The position numbers and the translations under genes are program-made. From positions 19,136,947 to 19,200,946 of the forward strand of contig JACMZG010001914.1 in the NCBI GenBank assembly GCA_018340805.1: a stretch of 64,000 nucleotides of DNA, in the 5' to 3' direction. This stretch comes from Microvelia longipes (lineage: Eukaryota > Arthropoda > Insecta > Hemiptera > Veliidae). How positions within the stretch are numbered: the first letter of the stretch is position 1; every line of letters begins with the position of its first letter. The notes beneath the pieces were generated by a model, which did no database searches, had not been told where the DNA came from, and saw only the letters and a program-made list of their open reading frames with translations. Of the stretch, positions 33,962 through 46,744 are shown one piece after another.

Positions 33962-36900
33962 ACTAGCAGGGATACCCGTGCTTCGCACGGGCGTCAAAGA
34001 AGTAAATAATTGTGTATACAATTTCTTTTATCTCCTTATAGTACTCAGAGCCAGTAAATTAGTCACCCTCTAAATATACTATACTAAATCTAATCAAAAT
34101 CAAGTAAACTAATAACTTATGCCCCTGTCCACCACAATTTTCTTTTATCTGCTATGTACTACATACCAGTTAATCAGTCCACCCTCTAATATACTATACT
34201 AAATCTAATCAAAATCAAGTAAACTAATAACTTATGCCCTGTGCCCACCACAATTTTCTTTTATCTGCTTTAGTACACATAGCCAGTAAATCAGTCCACC
34301 CTCTAAATATACTATACTAAATCTAATCAAAATCAAGTAAACTAATAACTTATGCCCCTGTCCACTTTTATCTGCTTATAGTACTACATAGCCATAAATC
34401 AGTCACCCTCTAAATATACTATACTAAATCTAATCAAAATTAAGTAAACTAATAACTTATGCCCCTGTGCACCAAAATTTTCTTTTATCTGCTTATAGTA
34501 CTACAGAGCCAGTAAATCAGTCCACCCTCTAAATATACTATACCTAAATCTAATCAAAATCAAGTAAACTAATAACTTATCCCCTGTGCACCAAAATTTC
34601 TTTTATCTGCTATAGTACTACAGAGCCAGTAAATCAGTCCACCCTCTAAATAACTATACTAAATCTAATCAAAATTAAGTAAACTAATAACTTATGCCCC
34701 TGTGCACCAAAATTTCTTTATCTGCTTATAGTACTACAGAGCCAGTAAATCAGTCCACCCTCTAAATATACTATTACTAAATCTAATCAAAATCAAGTAA
34801 ACTAAAAATATCATATAAAAATCACTGGAAATCCGTGTTTTAAAGTCATTAAAATGATAAAATCTACAAAAATGTCCTTTTAAGTTAGTTTAACTACACC
34901 TAATGATTTTGAGACTCGTACAATTATTATTTTTCTGTTCGTAAGTTACTTTTACTCGGTCATAGTTGAATCCCCTCTAACTTTAAACTCACAGTTACAG
35001 TTTTTGTGATCGTTTTATTTTTTTCTATTTCTATCATTTTGAGTCTACTCTCGCTGTCTCAGGTCAAACGAAGCATTATATGTTGCGAATCTTTTCTACT
35101 TTACTTCACCTATTTTCATGCTCTTGTGCATTTGGCGCAGACGTGGAAGCTCTCAACCGATTTTTTAAGTTGCTCAATTTTTTTTCTTTAGTTGATTCTT
35201 CTTCGCGCCTTTTTTTTTACTCTTTTTAGATCTAGATTGCAGTCGGCCTATATCTTGTTTAATTCTGGGCATGGTTAATCAAAGATATAAAAAAATATAT
35301 ATTATGAATATAACCGTTTTATAAGATATTTAACTAATAATTAGATTTTTAACAATCGTCTAAAGAAAAAAAATAGCAAATAAAATAAAGTAACTGTCAT
35401 TGTCAAAAAGTTGACAATTTTTTGACAATTTTACATAATTAGTAAAATCTGCATTAATTAAATAATAAGTAAGTAAAAGTCCCTGAAAGTGATTTGAGCT
35501 ACACTAAAAAGTTTTATTGATTAGCTCTATACTAAATTTAATCAAAATCTAGTAAACTAATAGCTTATGCCCTTTGGAACAATACTCCCTTATATCTGCA
35601 TAGAGCCTGCAAATTAGTTTGCATAGCACTGGATAACCTTATTAATTCAGTGACCCTCTAAATAGTTCTATACGAAATTTAATCAAAATCAAGTAAACTA
35701 ATAATGTATGCCCCTGTCCACACAATTTTCTTTTATCTAATCAAAATCAAGTAAACTAATAACTTATGCCCCTGTGCACCACAATTTTCTTTATCTGCTT
35801 ATATACTACATACCAGTAAATCAGTCCACCCTAAATATACTATACTAAATCTAATTAAAATCAAGTAAACTAATAACTATGCCCCCTGTTCACCACAATT
35901 TTCTTTATCTGCTTATAGTACTACAGAGCGCTAGTAAATCAGTCCACCCTCTAAATAGTCTCTATACGAAATTTAATCAAAATCAAGAAACTAATAACTT
36001 ATGCCCCTGTCACCACAATTTTCTCTTATCTGCCTTATAATAACTACATAACAGCTAAATCAGTCCACCTCTAAATATACTATACTAAATCTAATCAAAA
36101 TCAAGTAAACTAATACTTATGCCCCTTGCACACATTTTCTTTTACGCTTTAGTACTACATAGCCGTAAATCATCCACCCTCAAAATTACTATTCTAATCT
36201 AATCAAAATGTAAACTAAGAACTTATGCCCTGTGCACACAATTTTCTTGTATCTGCTATAGTACTACATAGCCTGTAAATTTCAGTGCATCTACAAATTA
36301 GTCTTTTATACCAAGTTTTAACAAAATCACTGGAATCCGTGTTTTAAAAGTCATTAAAATGAAAAATCTACAAAATGTCCTTTTAAGTTAGTTTAACTAC
36401 CCTAATGATTTTGAGACTCGTACAATTATTATTTTCTGTTCGTAAGTTACTCTTTATCGGATCATAGTTGAATCCCTCTAACTTTAAACTCACAGTTACC
36501 AGTTTTTGTGAATCGTTTTATTTTTTTCTATTTCTATCATTTTGAAGTTATACTCTCGCTGTTCTCAGGTCAACGAAGCATTATATGTTGCCCGAATCTT
36601 TTCTACTTTACTTCAGCCTATTTTTCATGCTCTTGTGCATTTGGCGCAGACGTGGAAGCTCTCAACCGATTTTTTAAGTCTCAATTTTTTTTCTTTAGTT
36701 GATTCTTCTTCGCGCCTTTTTTTTACTCTTTTAGATCTAGATTGCAGTCGGCCTATATCTTGTTTAATTCTGGGCATGGTTAATCAAAGATATAAAAAAT
36801 ATATATTATGAATATAACGTTTTATAAGATATTTAACTAATAATTAGATTTTTTAACAATGTTCTAAAGAAAAAAATAGCAAATAAAATAAAGTAACTGT

Positions 36901-38340
36901 CATTGTCAAAAAGTTGACAATTTTTGACAATTTTACATAATTAGTAAATCTGCATTAATTAAAAATAATAAGTAAAAGTCCCTGAAAGTGATTTGAGCTA
37001 CACTAAAAAGTTTTATTGATTAGTCTCTATACTAAATTTAATCAAAATCTAGTAAACTAATAGCTTATGCCCCTTTGGAACAATACTCCCTTATATCTGC
37101 ATAGAGCCTGCAAATTAGTTGCATAGCACTGGATAACCTTTTAATCAGTGCACCCTCTAAATAGTTCTATACGAAATTTAATCAAAATCAAGTAAACTAA
37201 TAATGTATGCCCCTGTCCACCACAATTTTCTTTTATCTAATCAAAATCAAGTAAACTAATAACTTATGCCCTGTGCACCACTAATTTTCTTTTATCTGCT
37301 TATAGTACTACATAGCCAGTAATCAGTCCACCCTCTAAAATATACTATACTAAATCTAATTAAATCAAGTAAACTAATAATTATGCCCTGTCCACCACAA
37401 TTTTCTTTTCTGCTTTATAGTACTACAGAGCTAGTAAATCAGTCCACCCTCTAAATAGTCTCTATACGAAATTTAATCAAAATCAAGTAAACTAATAACT
37501 TATGCCCCTGTGCACCACAATTTTCTCTTATCTGCTTATAATACTACATAACCAGTAAATCAGTCCACCCTCTAAATATACTATACTAAATCTAATCAAA
37601 ATCAAGTAACTAATAACTTATGCCCCTGTGCACCCACAATTTTCTTTTATCTGCTTATAGTACTACATAGCCAGTAAATCAGTCCACCCTCTAAATATAC
37701 TATACTAAATCTAATCAAAATCAAGTAAACTAATAACTTATGCCCCTGTGCACCACAATTTTCTTTTATCTGCTATACATAGCCTGTTAAATCAGTGCAT
37801 CTACAAATTAGTCTTTATACCAAGTTTTAACAAAATCACTGGAAATCCGTGTTTTAAAGTCAGTAAAATGATAAAATTTACAAAAAAATCCTTTTAAGTT
37901 ATTTTTACTACACCTAAAGATTTTGAGACTCGTACAATGATTATTTCCTGTTCGTAAGTTACTTTATAGACATAATTTTATAGACTTATTCTCAGGCCAT
38001 TGTAAGTTATATTCTTACTTTATTCAAAGTTATTTACTGCCTAAAAAGCTTATTATAGCTCTAAATCAAAATTTTTAGCATCAAAATATTGTAAATGTAC
38101 TGCTTTGAAAAATAATAGCTCTAGACATGCATGATTTTTATGCTCTCAAAAAGGCTATGATTTTTAAATATTTCGATGCCCCTGTAGACCACTTAGATGC
38201 CCCTAATCATCTTAAGACTCGGCTCAAACTTCCCCATCACTGTGGATTAATTTTGTAAAAACTTTCGTGAAAATTCGTCCAGTCGTTCTCGAGTTTAGAG
38301 GGAACATCGGTAGCGACATTTGAATTTTATTTATATAGAT
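33962..38340 (+). repeat. 4.4-kb composite repeat with 119-bp monomers in a 1.5-kb higher-order unit
   Basis: Begins ACTAGCAGGGATACCCGTGC with a perfect hairpin CCCGTGC-TTC-GCACGGG (33975-33991). It ends with AAAATTCGTCCAGTCGTTCT...TTTATATAGAT. Such ACTAGC..ACCCG starts and TCCAGTCGTTCT ends resemble termini of widespread invertebrate interspersed repeats; I do not assign a class. Inside, three arrays of a ~119-bp monomer (ATCAGTCCACCCTCTAAATA, CAAGTAAACTAATAACTTAT, CTTTTATCTGCTTATAGTAC) at about 34020-34805, 35520-36290 and 37020-37800 are separated by two copies of a ~700-bp spacer starting AAAATCACTGGAAATCCGTG. The spacer-to-spacer distance is about 1.5 kb. Units differ by many one-base deletions. 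The open frames inside are not coding. Confidence 0.85.
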
Positions 38341-39538
38341 TGCAAACATTTTCCTTGTGACGTATTGATTCATGATTTTAGATTAGTGTTGCTGCAAATA
38401 ACATTATTCAAATAACACTAAATATTGAGCCTATGGCAAGCTATAGTACTTGTTATATAGGCGAGGCTATCATATTGATAATACAATACTGACTTAAATT
38501 GTTCATAAGATTTATTAAATATATACGCTCCCGAAAGTTTCATAGCTAGTATTTGGTGCCACGTCTTACTAAAATGATATTCCAATTATCTCTCTAACAA
38601 GTTAGAATGTTATGAATAATGAAGACATAAGAGCTCTTTTAGCATAAAAACCTTATAAAATATATCATAAAAACTTTATTATAATGTGACACAATTTTAT
38701 GTCGTTTTAATTAAGGAAATATTGTCTTGAATTACATCTCTTCTTTTTTCTCCCAACGATATTATAATTAAACGTTAATTATAAATTTTCAACGCATAAT
38801 TTGTATAAAAGTTTATTTAAATGTCACTAGCAATGAGTGGCATTAATTTATTTGTTGAAATTTGTTGTGTTTAGATTAAAGATTTTATGTACAATAATAC
38901 TATTACCACTAATACAATATATTCTATTACGTATAATTTATAAATAGTATACTGAAATAGTCATTAAAAATTGATGTAATTTCATATAAAAGACTGCATC
39001 AAATAATTTTGTTAAGATAGCTAAGGCAACACTGTTTCTTATCTGCGAGCTGTGACTCTACTCTGTATTTACGAGGTTTAATTAATAATCTTGATTTTTG
39101 TTTAATTAGTCCACATTATTCATTTTTATTTCAGAACACAAATCATTTATTACCTTCCCTCTCCTTTTAAGTTACTTATATTTACTAATTCTGATAGATT
39201 TAGAGAAAAAAGTAACACCGATTTTTTTCAAAATTGAAAATGTAATGAATAATTTGTGTTTTTAAGTCAAAAATAGCAATTTTAGTCTTGGTGAATTATA
39301 GTTGTAATGCTACTTTTACACTTATTTCCGCCAAAATAGCGGTCTTAGACAAAAATATGCGAGGGGCAAAATTTCTTGTATTTATCCTTAGAACTTAAAA
39401 AGCATAATAAAGGTGTACCTTCGAGATAACTTTTTCTTTTTTTAAAGCTAGGGTTGCAAAGTTAACTTTACTAAAAATAAGTTCCTTTTACTCAAACATT
39501 AGGGGAGACTTTTCTCACCCCTTATAATATAATACTTA
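38341..39538. other. No gene recognised
   Basis: AT-rich sequence with no shared repeat or protein motif. Confidence 0.5.
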
Positions 39539-39760
39539 TGTCCATTTAGAGCCTTGTGGCTAAGCTGAAATTTATCTTACGGGACCAACATTAGGTGGTT
39601 GTTGCGAAATTGTATTCTAAAAATTAGAGATGAATCATTTGAAAAAAGGTTATATAAACTAAGAGCGTAACCTGGATGCGAACCTTGGACCTCCCTCCGT
39701 GGTGTCAAAGGTCAGTATAACTACTAACGCTTTAACATCTCGACCACAGAGGGGGATACT
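39539..39760 (-). mobile_element. tRNA-derived SINE (Leu/Ser-like head), copy 1
   Basis: The minus-strand head CCTCTGTGGTCGAGATGTTA + AAGCG holds box A and AAGGTTCGCATCC holds box B, with CACGGAGGGAGGTCC between. The body contains CAACCACCTAATGTTGGTCC and GCCACAAGGCTCTAAATGGA. It corresponds block for block to the better preserved copy at 61764-61985. Confidence 0.65.
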
Positions 39761-40849
39761 TTGTATACGATTTAGATAAAATAGGTGCTTCTTCCTTAAG
39801 TCCCCTCATCCAACCCAACCAATCTGCGTGCTATCTATGCTCAGTATAATTTTTATGGATTATTTTATCAGAATTTATATTATAAATAATTCATATGATG
39901 GTGATGTTTTGTCATCTTGTTCATAATGCATTTATTGTTACCTTGTGCAATGTAAAGTGTAGTGTAGGTAAGGTACTGCGATACTGATAGTTTCTTTGTT
40001 AATCATTATTGAAGCTTTTAGAGTATATATTTTCCTCATGCTTTTCTATTACACTTTTCCTTGCTTCATTGAGCTTGTTTTTTTTAATTTTTAAGACAAG
40101 AGCCTTGAAATCTTTTTTTCCTTATCGCCGTTATGAGAAGTTTTAGGTCGGCCTCTATTAAAATCTTTAGTGGTAGGATCAGGTCCCTAACTGTGCTCTC
40201 GGTTTTTATGACTAGGTAGTATTAGTTTGCTTTTACTTTAATTTAATGTTATATCTTGGGTTTTGATACAAAGTGGTTTTTTGAAGGAACTAATTGCAAT
40301 AAGATTCAATCCCCCTCTTACTCCTCTAATGCACATTAAGTATAGAGATCAATCATGTTGAAATATGTAACCTGGGCAAATGTACTTTTGAATATTTACT
40401 TCCATGCTTAGCAATATATTTCTTCCAATTTGATTTCTTAAGTTTTCGCTTTATAGATTTTATTCTGAACGGTAACATTTTTACATATTAGTAAATTTTT
40501 CTGTTTTTTAAAGAAAGTTCACAAGTTTATCCCTTCTTAAATCCCTTTATCATTCTTTCATATACGGTTTTACACTTACACAACATTAAGTGACGAGTCG
40601 TAGTACTAACAATAACAGTAGACCCTAGCGTGATAACCTCTTGTGGAACCACCTAGGTTCGCATTGGTTCTACCCACCAGGTGACAATCAAAAAATTTCT
40701 AAGCTTTAGAAAAAAAAATCGACAAAGTCTACAGTGCCAAAAAAATTATTGTATTTTTTAAAGTTGGTAATATGAACTTTCAATATAATAAAAATTAACC
40801 AATATTTTGTTTATAAATTTACGGGGTGCAAATGAATATAAATAAATAT

Positions 40850-40930
40850 TAACTGAGATCTTAAGCTGTGATACGATCCCATGACCTCCGTGGTGTCAAA
40901 GATCAGGGTGTCAAGATCAATGACTAACTC
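40850..40930 (-). repeat. tRNA-derived SINE head, copy 2 (decayed)
   Basis: Minus-strand ACACCACGGAGGTCATGGGA + TCGTATCACAGC matches the anticodon-to-box-B part of the SINE at 39.7 and 61.9 kb; the box A side is broken up. Confidence 0.5.
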
Positions 40931-41423
40931 TGTAAGATAAGATCAATAAATATTAAATATATTTTCAATTAAAAATTATACATTTTCTGTAGTTAAAACG
41001 TATATTGTTAAAATTTTCTCAGATATTCGAATGAGAGGGGGAAACTAAGAGTTGAATTAAAAGCAACAGAGGGTCTATTGAAAATTACTTACATCTCTGA
41101 GCCCTTTACTTCATCAAAATGCCTTATAACTTTCTCCACTTAAAATTTTCTTTTTATGAGAAAATTCTTTAATGTCAGATTTGAATGAGTGTATAGTTTA
41201 TAACCTGACAAAAATTACTTATAGGGTTCATTTTTATTGTTAATTCACTTTAGTATTATGCAATTTAGTATTTATCTTTTACTCTATTATTTATATATCT
41301 ACTTGGTTTCACTGGTTGCTTACAGTGTCATTAAAAAAATTATACATACTCCTTTCCTATCTACTGCCACAGATACAGTGAAAATCAGAAAACGAGATTT
41401 TGTCATAATTCTTTGTTTTAGAT

Positions 41424-41870
41424 GTTTTTAAAACCTCATGCCTGGTTTTTACCATGATATGTGTCTTTATGTTGTGCTTATGAAAGCATGTAAAAGTATT
41501 AAACATAGTTTTTCTGCATTGCATATGTTAGAACAGATATTACCAACACTAAACTTTTTTCCATTACTAAGTTGTTCTATTACTATTTTTATTTCTATTG
41601 CTAAGTTTTCTGTCTGTATGCGTGTGCCCCCCTGTGTTTTTAGTAGAGAGTTAAAAATAGATATTACATTAACCATTAGTTCCAGTGGTACTTTTAGACA
41701 AATATTTTTATGGGGTCATTTACCACCATTAATGACATGGCAAATTTGAAATGCGGGAAATTATTTGAAATTTAGCTCTCATGTATCTATGACACTATGA
41801 CCAACATTTACTTTGGTCCTGTTTCACCATCAGCAATAGTATAATGTTCACCAAATGGCATGTATATGTT
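41424..41870 (+). repeat. Repeat S, diverged plus copy
   Basis: TTTTAAAACCTC, TTTCTGTCTGTATGCGTGTG, then GAAATTTAGCTCTCATGTAT, CACCATCAGCAATAGTATAA and CCAAATGGCATGTATATG follow the S order. A 103-codon frame here is repeat-derived. Confidence 0.6.
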
Positions 41871-41871
41871 T

Positions 41872-41925
41872 TTAGTGAATTTTCGAAGAAAAAGGAGCTC
41901 ATAAAGTGGGGACTCACTGAACAAG

Positions 41926-42001
<76 letters not shown>

Positions 42002-42180
42002 ATAAGTATGTATGTAGTATGTATTACGATATTATATCCCAGACGTCACATTTTGTTCTATAGGACACGATAACTTTCCGGATTGAAATGAAACTTTGTA
42101 CAAAAATCAACCTTGTTATTGTCCGGAACCCTATACTTTGTGAAATATGTGTGACGTCATTAACCCACAATACTGACCCT
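41872..42180 (+). mobile_element. Family Y element, most complete copy
   Basis: Starts TAGTGAATTTTCGAAGAAAA (hairpin) and GGGGACTCACTGAACAA. A (TA)n tract (41926-42003) follows, then TGTATGTAGTATGTATTACG, GGACACGATAACTTTCCGGA, GAAACTTTGTACAAAAATCA and TGACGTCA (42152-42159). The front half recurs at 53052-53190 and the rear half at 47-180, 55985-56260 (minus) and 58985-59160 (minus). Confidence 0.65.
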
Positions 42181-42522
42181 TTAAACAATTTAAAAAATCA
42201 TAAGTCTTGAAGAAAAGGGTAAATCAGGCTGAAATTGTTTATACATGTAAACTATGTATGGCTAACAAAAATACGAAGTTATATTTTATTATGAGTATTA
42301 TTTTTGGTTTTATTGATAGACATATATAACATAATGCAAAAAAATCACGTTTTTTGACTAATAAATTTGTAAATTTGCTTATATTATGGCATTACAGTAA
42401 TATCAGTAATATTAGTAATATGATTAGTAATAATTTGTCATATTAGTAATTTTGACAATTTTTTATTATCCCTTTATGTAATAATAAAGAACACTATAAG
42501 ACTTATTTAAATAAGTATGATC

Positions 42523-42602
42523 TATCTACGGTTTTCATTGGAGTATATCTAGACATACTCCAATGAAAACCGTAGATATACTATCCTTTAACTAGTTAAA
42601 GG
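42523..42602. repeat. Perfect 24-bp inverted repeat and 18-bp palindrome
   Basis: 42523-42546 and 42555-42578 are perfectly complementary over 24 bp (TATCTACGGTTTTCATTGGA...) with an 8-base spacer. Seven bases further on, CCTTTAACTAGTTAAAGG (42585-42602) is a perfect 18-bp palindrome. Confidence 0.9.
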
Positions 42603-42616
42603 AATCAACCTTTGAT

Positions 42617-42772
42617 CCAGTATATCTAAGTTAAAGGAGGTACCTGAATGGGTAACCGCTGGGAATAAAATAGGTGTTTTACGGTCTGAGGACGAGCGAA
42701 GTGGTGATGATGAGTATAGCAAATCCGATATGGTTGGGAAAAGTTACGAGGTACCCCGTACCCGGTTTATTG
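42617..42772 (+). repeat. Repeat S 3' part with 5S-like segment
   Basis: TTAAAGGAGGTACCTGAATG + GGTAACCGCTGGGAATA is 5S box C-like. TGAGGACGAGCGAAGTGG (hairpin monomer) and the S end TTACGAGGTACCCCGTACCC follow. Confidence 0.7.
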
Positions 42773-44390
42773 AATATATGTATTTGAATTTACCTAGATT
42801 GTAGTGGCACACATGTTATATAGCTGTTAAATTTGCATCAAATAAATATTGCCCTGGGCATGCACCGAGTTTCCTGTATTTTAATTACTATTAAATATTG
42901 TTAGCATAGCATAATGGCATAAAATATTATGACATTATGTCACAATATGTTAAGCTAATTTGACAAATTAATTTAGTATGATTTATGATTTAGAACTATT
43001 AAAATCTGGTTTAATAAAAGTATTTGTTATAAGAAGTCGACATTTTAATCTACTATAGCCCTATAATTAAATATTACTTACTTGCGGTAAGTAATAATTA
43101 AGTAGTAAGTTATAATAGTATCTATATCTACTTTACTACTACTAAAGTAGTAGTAAGTGTAGTAATATTTAAACTTAAATATCACTTACTTGGCCAACTT
43201 AGGACATCGGGGAAGTATCTCATTAACTAGCCGTATTTTATACTACTTTTAGAAACGAGGAAACCCATGACACAACTTATTTTATTTAAAACTTTGAAGT
43301 ATTTGATATGTTATTACATAGATAGGTAAGGACATAATAAAATTATAATATCTATTATTAAGTGGTAAATTTATTCGCCCCGACCCGAACCCAATCCTGA
43401 AAAAAATGTGTCACAAGGAACTGTTTTGGTTGTATATGATTGTTGTGTTAACCTATTACTTATTGTTTATATTTAATAAATTACTTGATAATTTTAGTCA
43501 ATGAAATGATGGATAGATGAAATAGGAGAATAAAAAAGATCCAGTTAATAAAAATTTTCTCTTTACTTTTTTCAATCGGGTGAGGTGGCAATTAAGTCTG
43601 CCTTTTGTTTTTATTTATTGATAATAAAACCCGCCCTTCTAATTTCATTATCAATTCAAAAATGAGCTGTGAATTTGGCGGTAAAAATGAAGTTGGGGGA
43701 AATACGGAGTGGAAAAAAGGAAGGGGATAATATAAAAAGTTTAAAAAGCAATGAATTAATAAGTATATTTATAAACAGTTAATTTGTTTCTTAAATATAT
43801 ATGTCGGTAAATAATACTCTCTGATAGATAGTAACTAAGCTGTTTTGCATATGATCAAGTTGTGCTTATTAAGTATTTATTAAAAACTTAAAATTTCTTA
43901 TGATTGTTATTAACTTTTAATGAAACATTACTTAATTCAGCTTTATTATGGATTATTTTTAGGTGAAGGGATTATTTTGAGGTTAGAGATGGGTAGAGTA
44001 AGGGAGAGGGGGTAAATGAATTAACGAGCAACATTTTACTAAAATTAGGAATTTTTGAAAATCTTAAGATTCATTGCGGACCTTGGGTTTTAAATAATTT
44101 ATTTCTTAATTTAAGCCTTTTTTATGCGGATAAGGTTTTAGAGCATTCTTTAAATTTTTCGTGTATGCTGTTGACAGTCCGTACATTTTGTTCTTGTTAT
44201 AGTACATCATAGACATAACTACATAGAGGTGGTTGTATTTTATAATATTGGGTGATCTAAAGGGGTTATGAACTGGAGAGACTAATTTTAGACTTACTTT
44301 TATTACTTGTAAACTTTATTTAAACTTGTAGTTCTTTTATCTAAAAGTCGAATAGAGAAAAGCATTTTTATTTTTAACTCCTTTTTATTA
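42773..44390. other. No gene recognised
   Basis: AT-rich; short TACTACTACT / AGTAGTAGTA palindromic patch near 43128-43160. No coding signal. Confidence 0.5.
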
Positions 44391-44394
44391 TAAA

Positions 44395-44515
44395 AATGAA
44401 GCTTATAAGGTTGTTTGTGACCAAAGTTGAGGGAGGGGTTGGGGAAATTGATTCGGTTTGGCTGCCTGATACTAAAAATATATGTTGAAAAAATTATATT
44501 TATAGGTATACATAT
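44395..44515 (+). repeat. Element X, diverged 5' fragment
   Basis: AAAATGAAGCTTATAAGGTT, AAAGTTGAGGGAGGGG, GATTCGGTTTGGCTGCCTGA, TATATGTTGAAAAAATTATA match the first 120 bp of element X with substitutions. Confidence 0.55.
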
Positions 44516-44712
44516 TTTGTTTTTTAATCATCCTGCTAGCAATTTAATGTAACACTTATAGGTACTCTTTTACCTAGTTACCCACCCCTAAAATCACTTA
44601 AAAATAACGTATTTTGGAGTTTTGGTTAGGGAAAATGAGTTAAATAAAACATTTTGTATTTGCAGGCTATTTTAATGTTATGAAAAAAAACAATAACAAT
44701 CTGACCTTATAA

Positions 44713-45246
44713 TTCAATAAATTGGTTTATTCTTTTATGTTTTAAAAAACGTAATGTCAAGATGGAAAGATTGTTTAAAACATATGTATTGCAAGGCTTG
44801 GAATTTAAAAACTGGAAGACTGTGCAGTGAGTGTGGGAAAAATATGATGTTAAGGGGACCCAAGAAGGCAAAAATTATGGGATTTGGAGGTGCAGAAATT
44901 TGTGGTGCCGTTGGTCCTCCTTATTTCATGTTGGATGTCCTCATATCTCATTCCACCACGACACAGAAATAACTCAGCATAAATGCTTCTTTAAAAGTAA
45001 CTTTAGCATTTTCGAAATATGTGCCAGTTAAAGCACCTGCCGATTTCCTGCAATTTTTCTTTCTGCACCTCCAAATCCCATAATTTTTGCCTTTTTGGGG
45101 TCTCCTTAACATCATATTTTTCCCACACTCTCTGCACAGTCTTTCAGTTTTTAAAATTCCAAGCCCTGCAATACATATGTTTTAAACAATCTTCCCATCT
45201 TGACATTACGTTTTTTAAACATAAAAGAATAAACCAATTTATTGAA
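44713..45246. repeat. Long foldback, two 187-bp arms
   Basis: The arms 44713-44899 and 45060-45246 are inverted repeats of equal length and high identity (about 95% by eye), starting TTCAATAAATTGGTTTATTC. The spacer is about 160 bp. A transcript would form a long double-stranded hairpin. Open frames on both arms are mirror images and match no domain firmly, so I do not call a gene. Confidence 0.88.
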
Positions 45247-45529
45247 ATATATTAGGTAAAATGTATCTTACCTTGCAACCATCCGTAAAACTCCCACTCG
45301 CTGTGCTGTTCCGTAAGCAAAATCACATCTCTCATATTCATATTCTTTATTATTCATATTCTAATTATTATTTAATACACCTGACACTCCAGTTTGGCGT
45401 TTTAAAACAGAATGTAAAATTCTTTGACATTTTTATTATTTTGTTTGACAGTACCTGTATGTATTTTTTTCTGTCATTTGAAAAGAAATTTGGGTGGGGG
45501 AAGGGGGTGGAGGGTTGGATAGCAGACTA

Positions 45530-46085
45530 CAATATTGCCTAATAGCACCTCTTTTACATAGTTACCAACTTTCAGTGGTTGGTGGGTAACAGACTACAAT
45601 ATTGCCCAATAGCGCCTCTTTTACATAGTTACCCACCTTCACTGGTTGTGGTAACAGACTAAAATATTCCCATGCACCTCTTTTACATAGTTACCCACCT
45701 TCCTGGTTGGTGGGTAACAGACTACAATATTGCCCAATAGCACCTCTTTTTCATAGTTACCCACTTCACTGGTGGTGGGTAACAGACTACAATATTGCCA
45801 ATAGCAACCTCTTTTACATTGTTACCCACCTTCACTGGTTGTGGGGTAAAGACTACAATATGCCCAATAGCACTTTTTAACATGTTACCACCTTCACTGG
45901 TTTGGTGGGTAACAGACTACGCCCAATGCCCACCTCTTTTAACATAGTACCACTTTCACTGGTTTGGGTAACAGACTACAATATTGCCAATAGCAGTTAC
46001 CTTTTACATTGTTACCCCTTCCTGGTTGGTGGGTAACAGACTCAATATTGCCATAGCACCTCTTTTTACATAGTTACCACTCTTA
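45530..46085. repeat. 67-bp tandem repeat with a palindrome in every unit
   Basis: The unit is GGGTAACAGACTACAATATT + GCCCAATAGCACCTCTTTTA + CATAGTTACCCACCTTCACT + GGTTGGT, about 8 copies. GTTACCCACC and GGTGGGTAAC are perfect inverted repeats around a 10-base loop, so each unit junction can form a hairpin. A diverged single unit remains at 46330-46400. Many one-base indels between units. Confidence 0.85.
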
Positions 46086-46468
46086 ATTCTTCCTATTTTT
46101 CTCTCCCCATTCTAAACCCATACAAAAGCCTATTGCTTTTCAACGTCCCTATTGAGATTGTAAATTATTACTTTATACTTTTCAGTTTTAGGAATTTTCA
46201 TAATTAAAATGTTCATTTGGTGCCGTAACTTTTTTCTATTTGCTCTTTTCCCCATTTTTCTCCCCATACAAAAGCCCTAGGCTTTTCGACGGTCCCATAC
46301 TGAGATTTGTAAATTAGTACTTTTTATTTATTGGTGGTAACAAACTACAATTTCCCTATGCTTCCTTTTTTCTTAGTTACCATTATTGGTGGTAACCAGG
46401 TAAAAGAGTGCCCACTTATAACCGTTTTAAGTTCTTATATATATCCATTTATTATTGAAATCATTTTT

Positions 46469-46617
46469 TTAGCGAATTTTCATAATGAAAATGACGCTTA
46501 TGAGGTTGTTCGGATGAGGGAAGTTGAGGGTGGGAGTGGGTGGAATCGGTTCCTATTGGCTTTCCTGATAACAAAAATATATGTCCGAAAAAAGTTATAT
46601 ATATGTATATATATATA

Positions 46618-46666
<49 letters not shown>

Positions 46667-46672
46667 ATATAT

Positions 46673-46744
<72 letters not shown>

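Noticed and set aside
35006..36811. Near-duplicate open frames sharing HALVHLAQTWKLSTDF
   Set aside because: Both copies lie in the ~700-bp spacer of the higher-order repeat; the duplicates differ by indels that change frame, as expected of non-coding repeat.
44754..45031. Cys/Trp-containing frames on the foldback arm, briefly considered as a FLYWCH-like zinc finger
   Set aside because: The spacing of cysteines and histidines does not fit, and two overlapping frames compete without codon bias.
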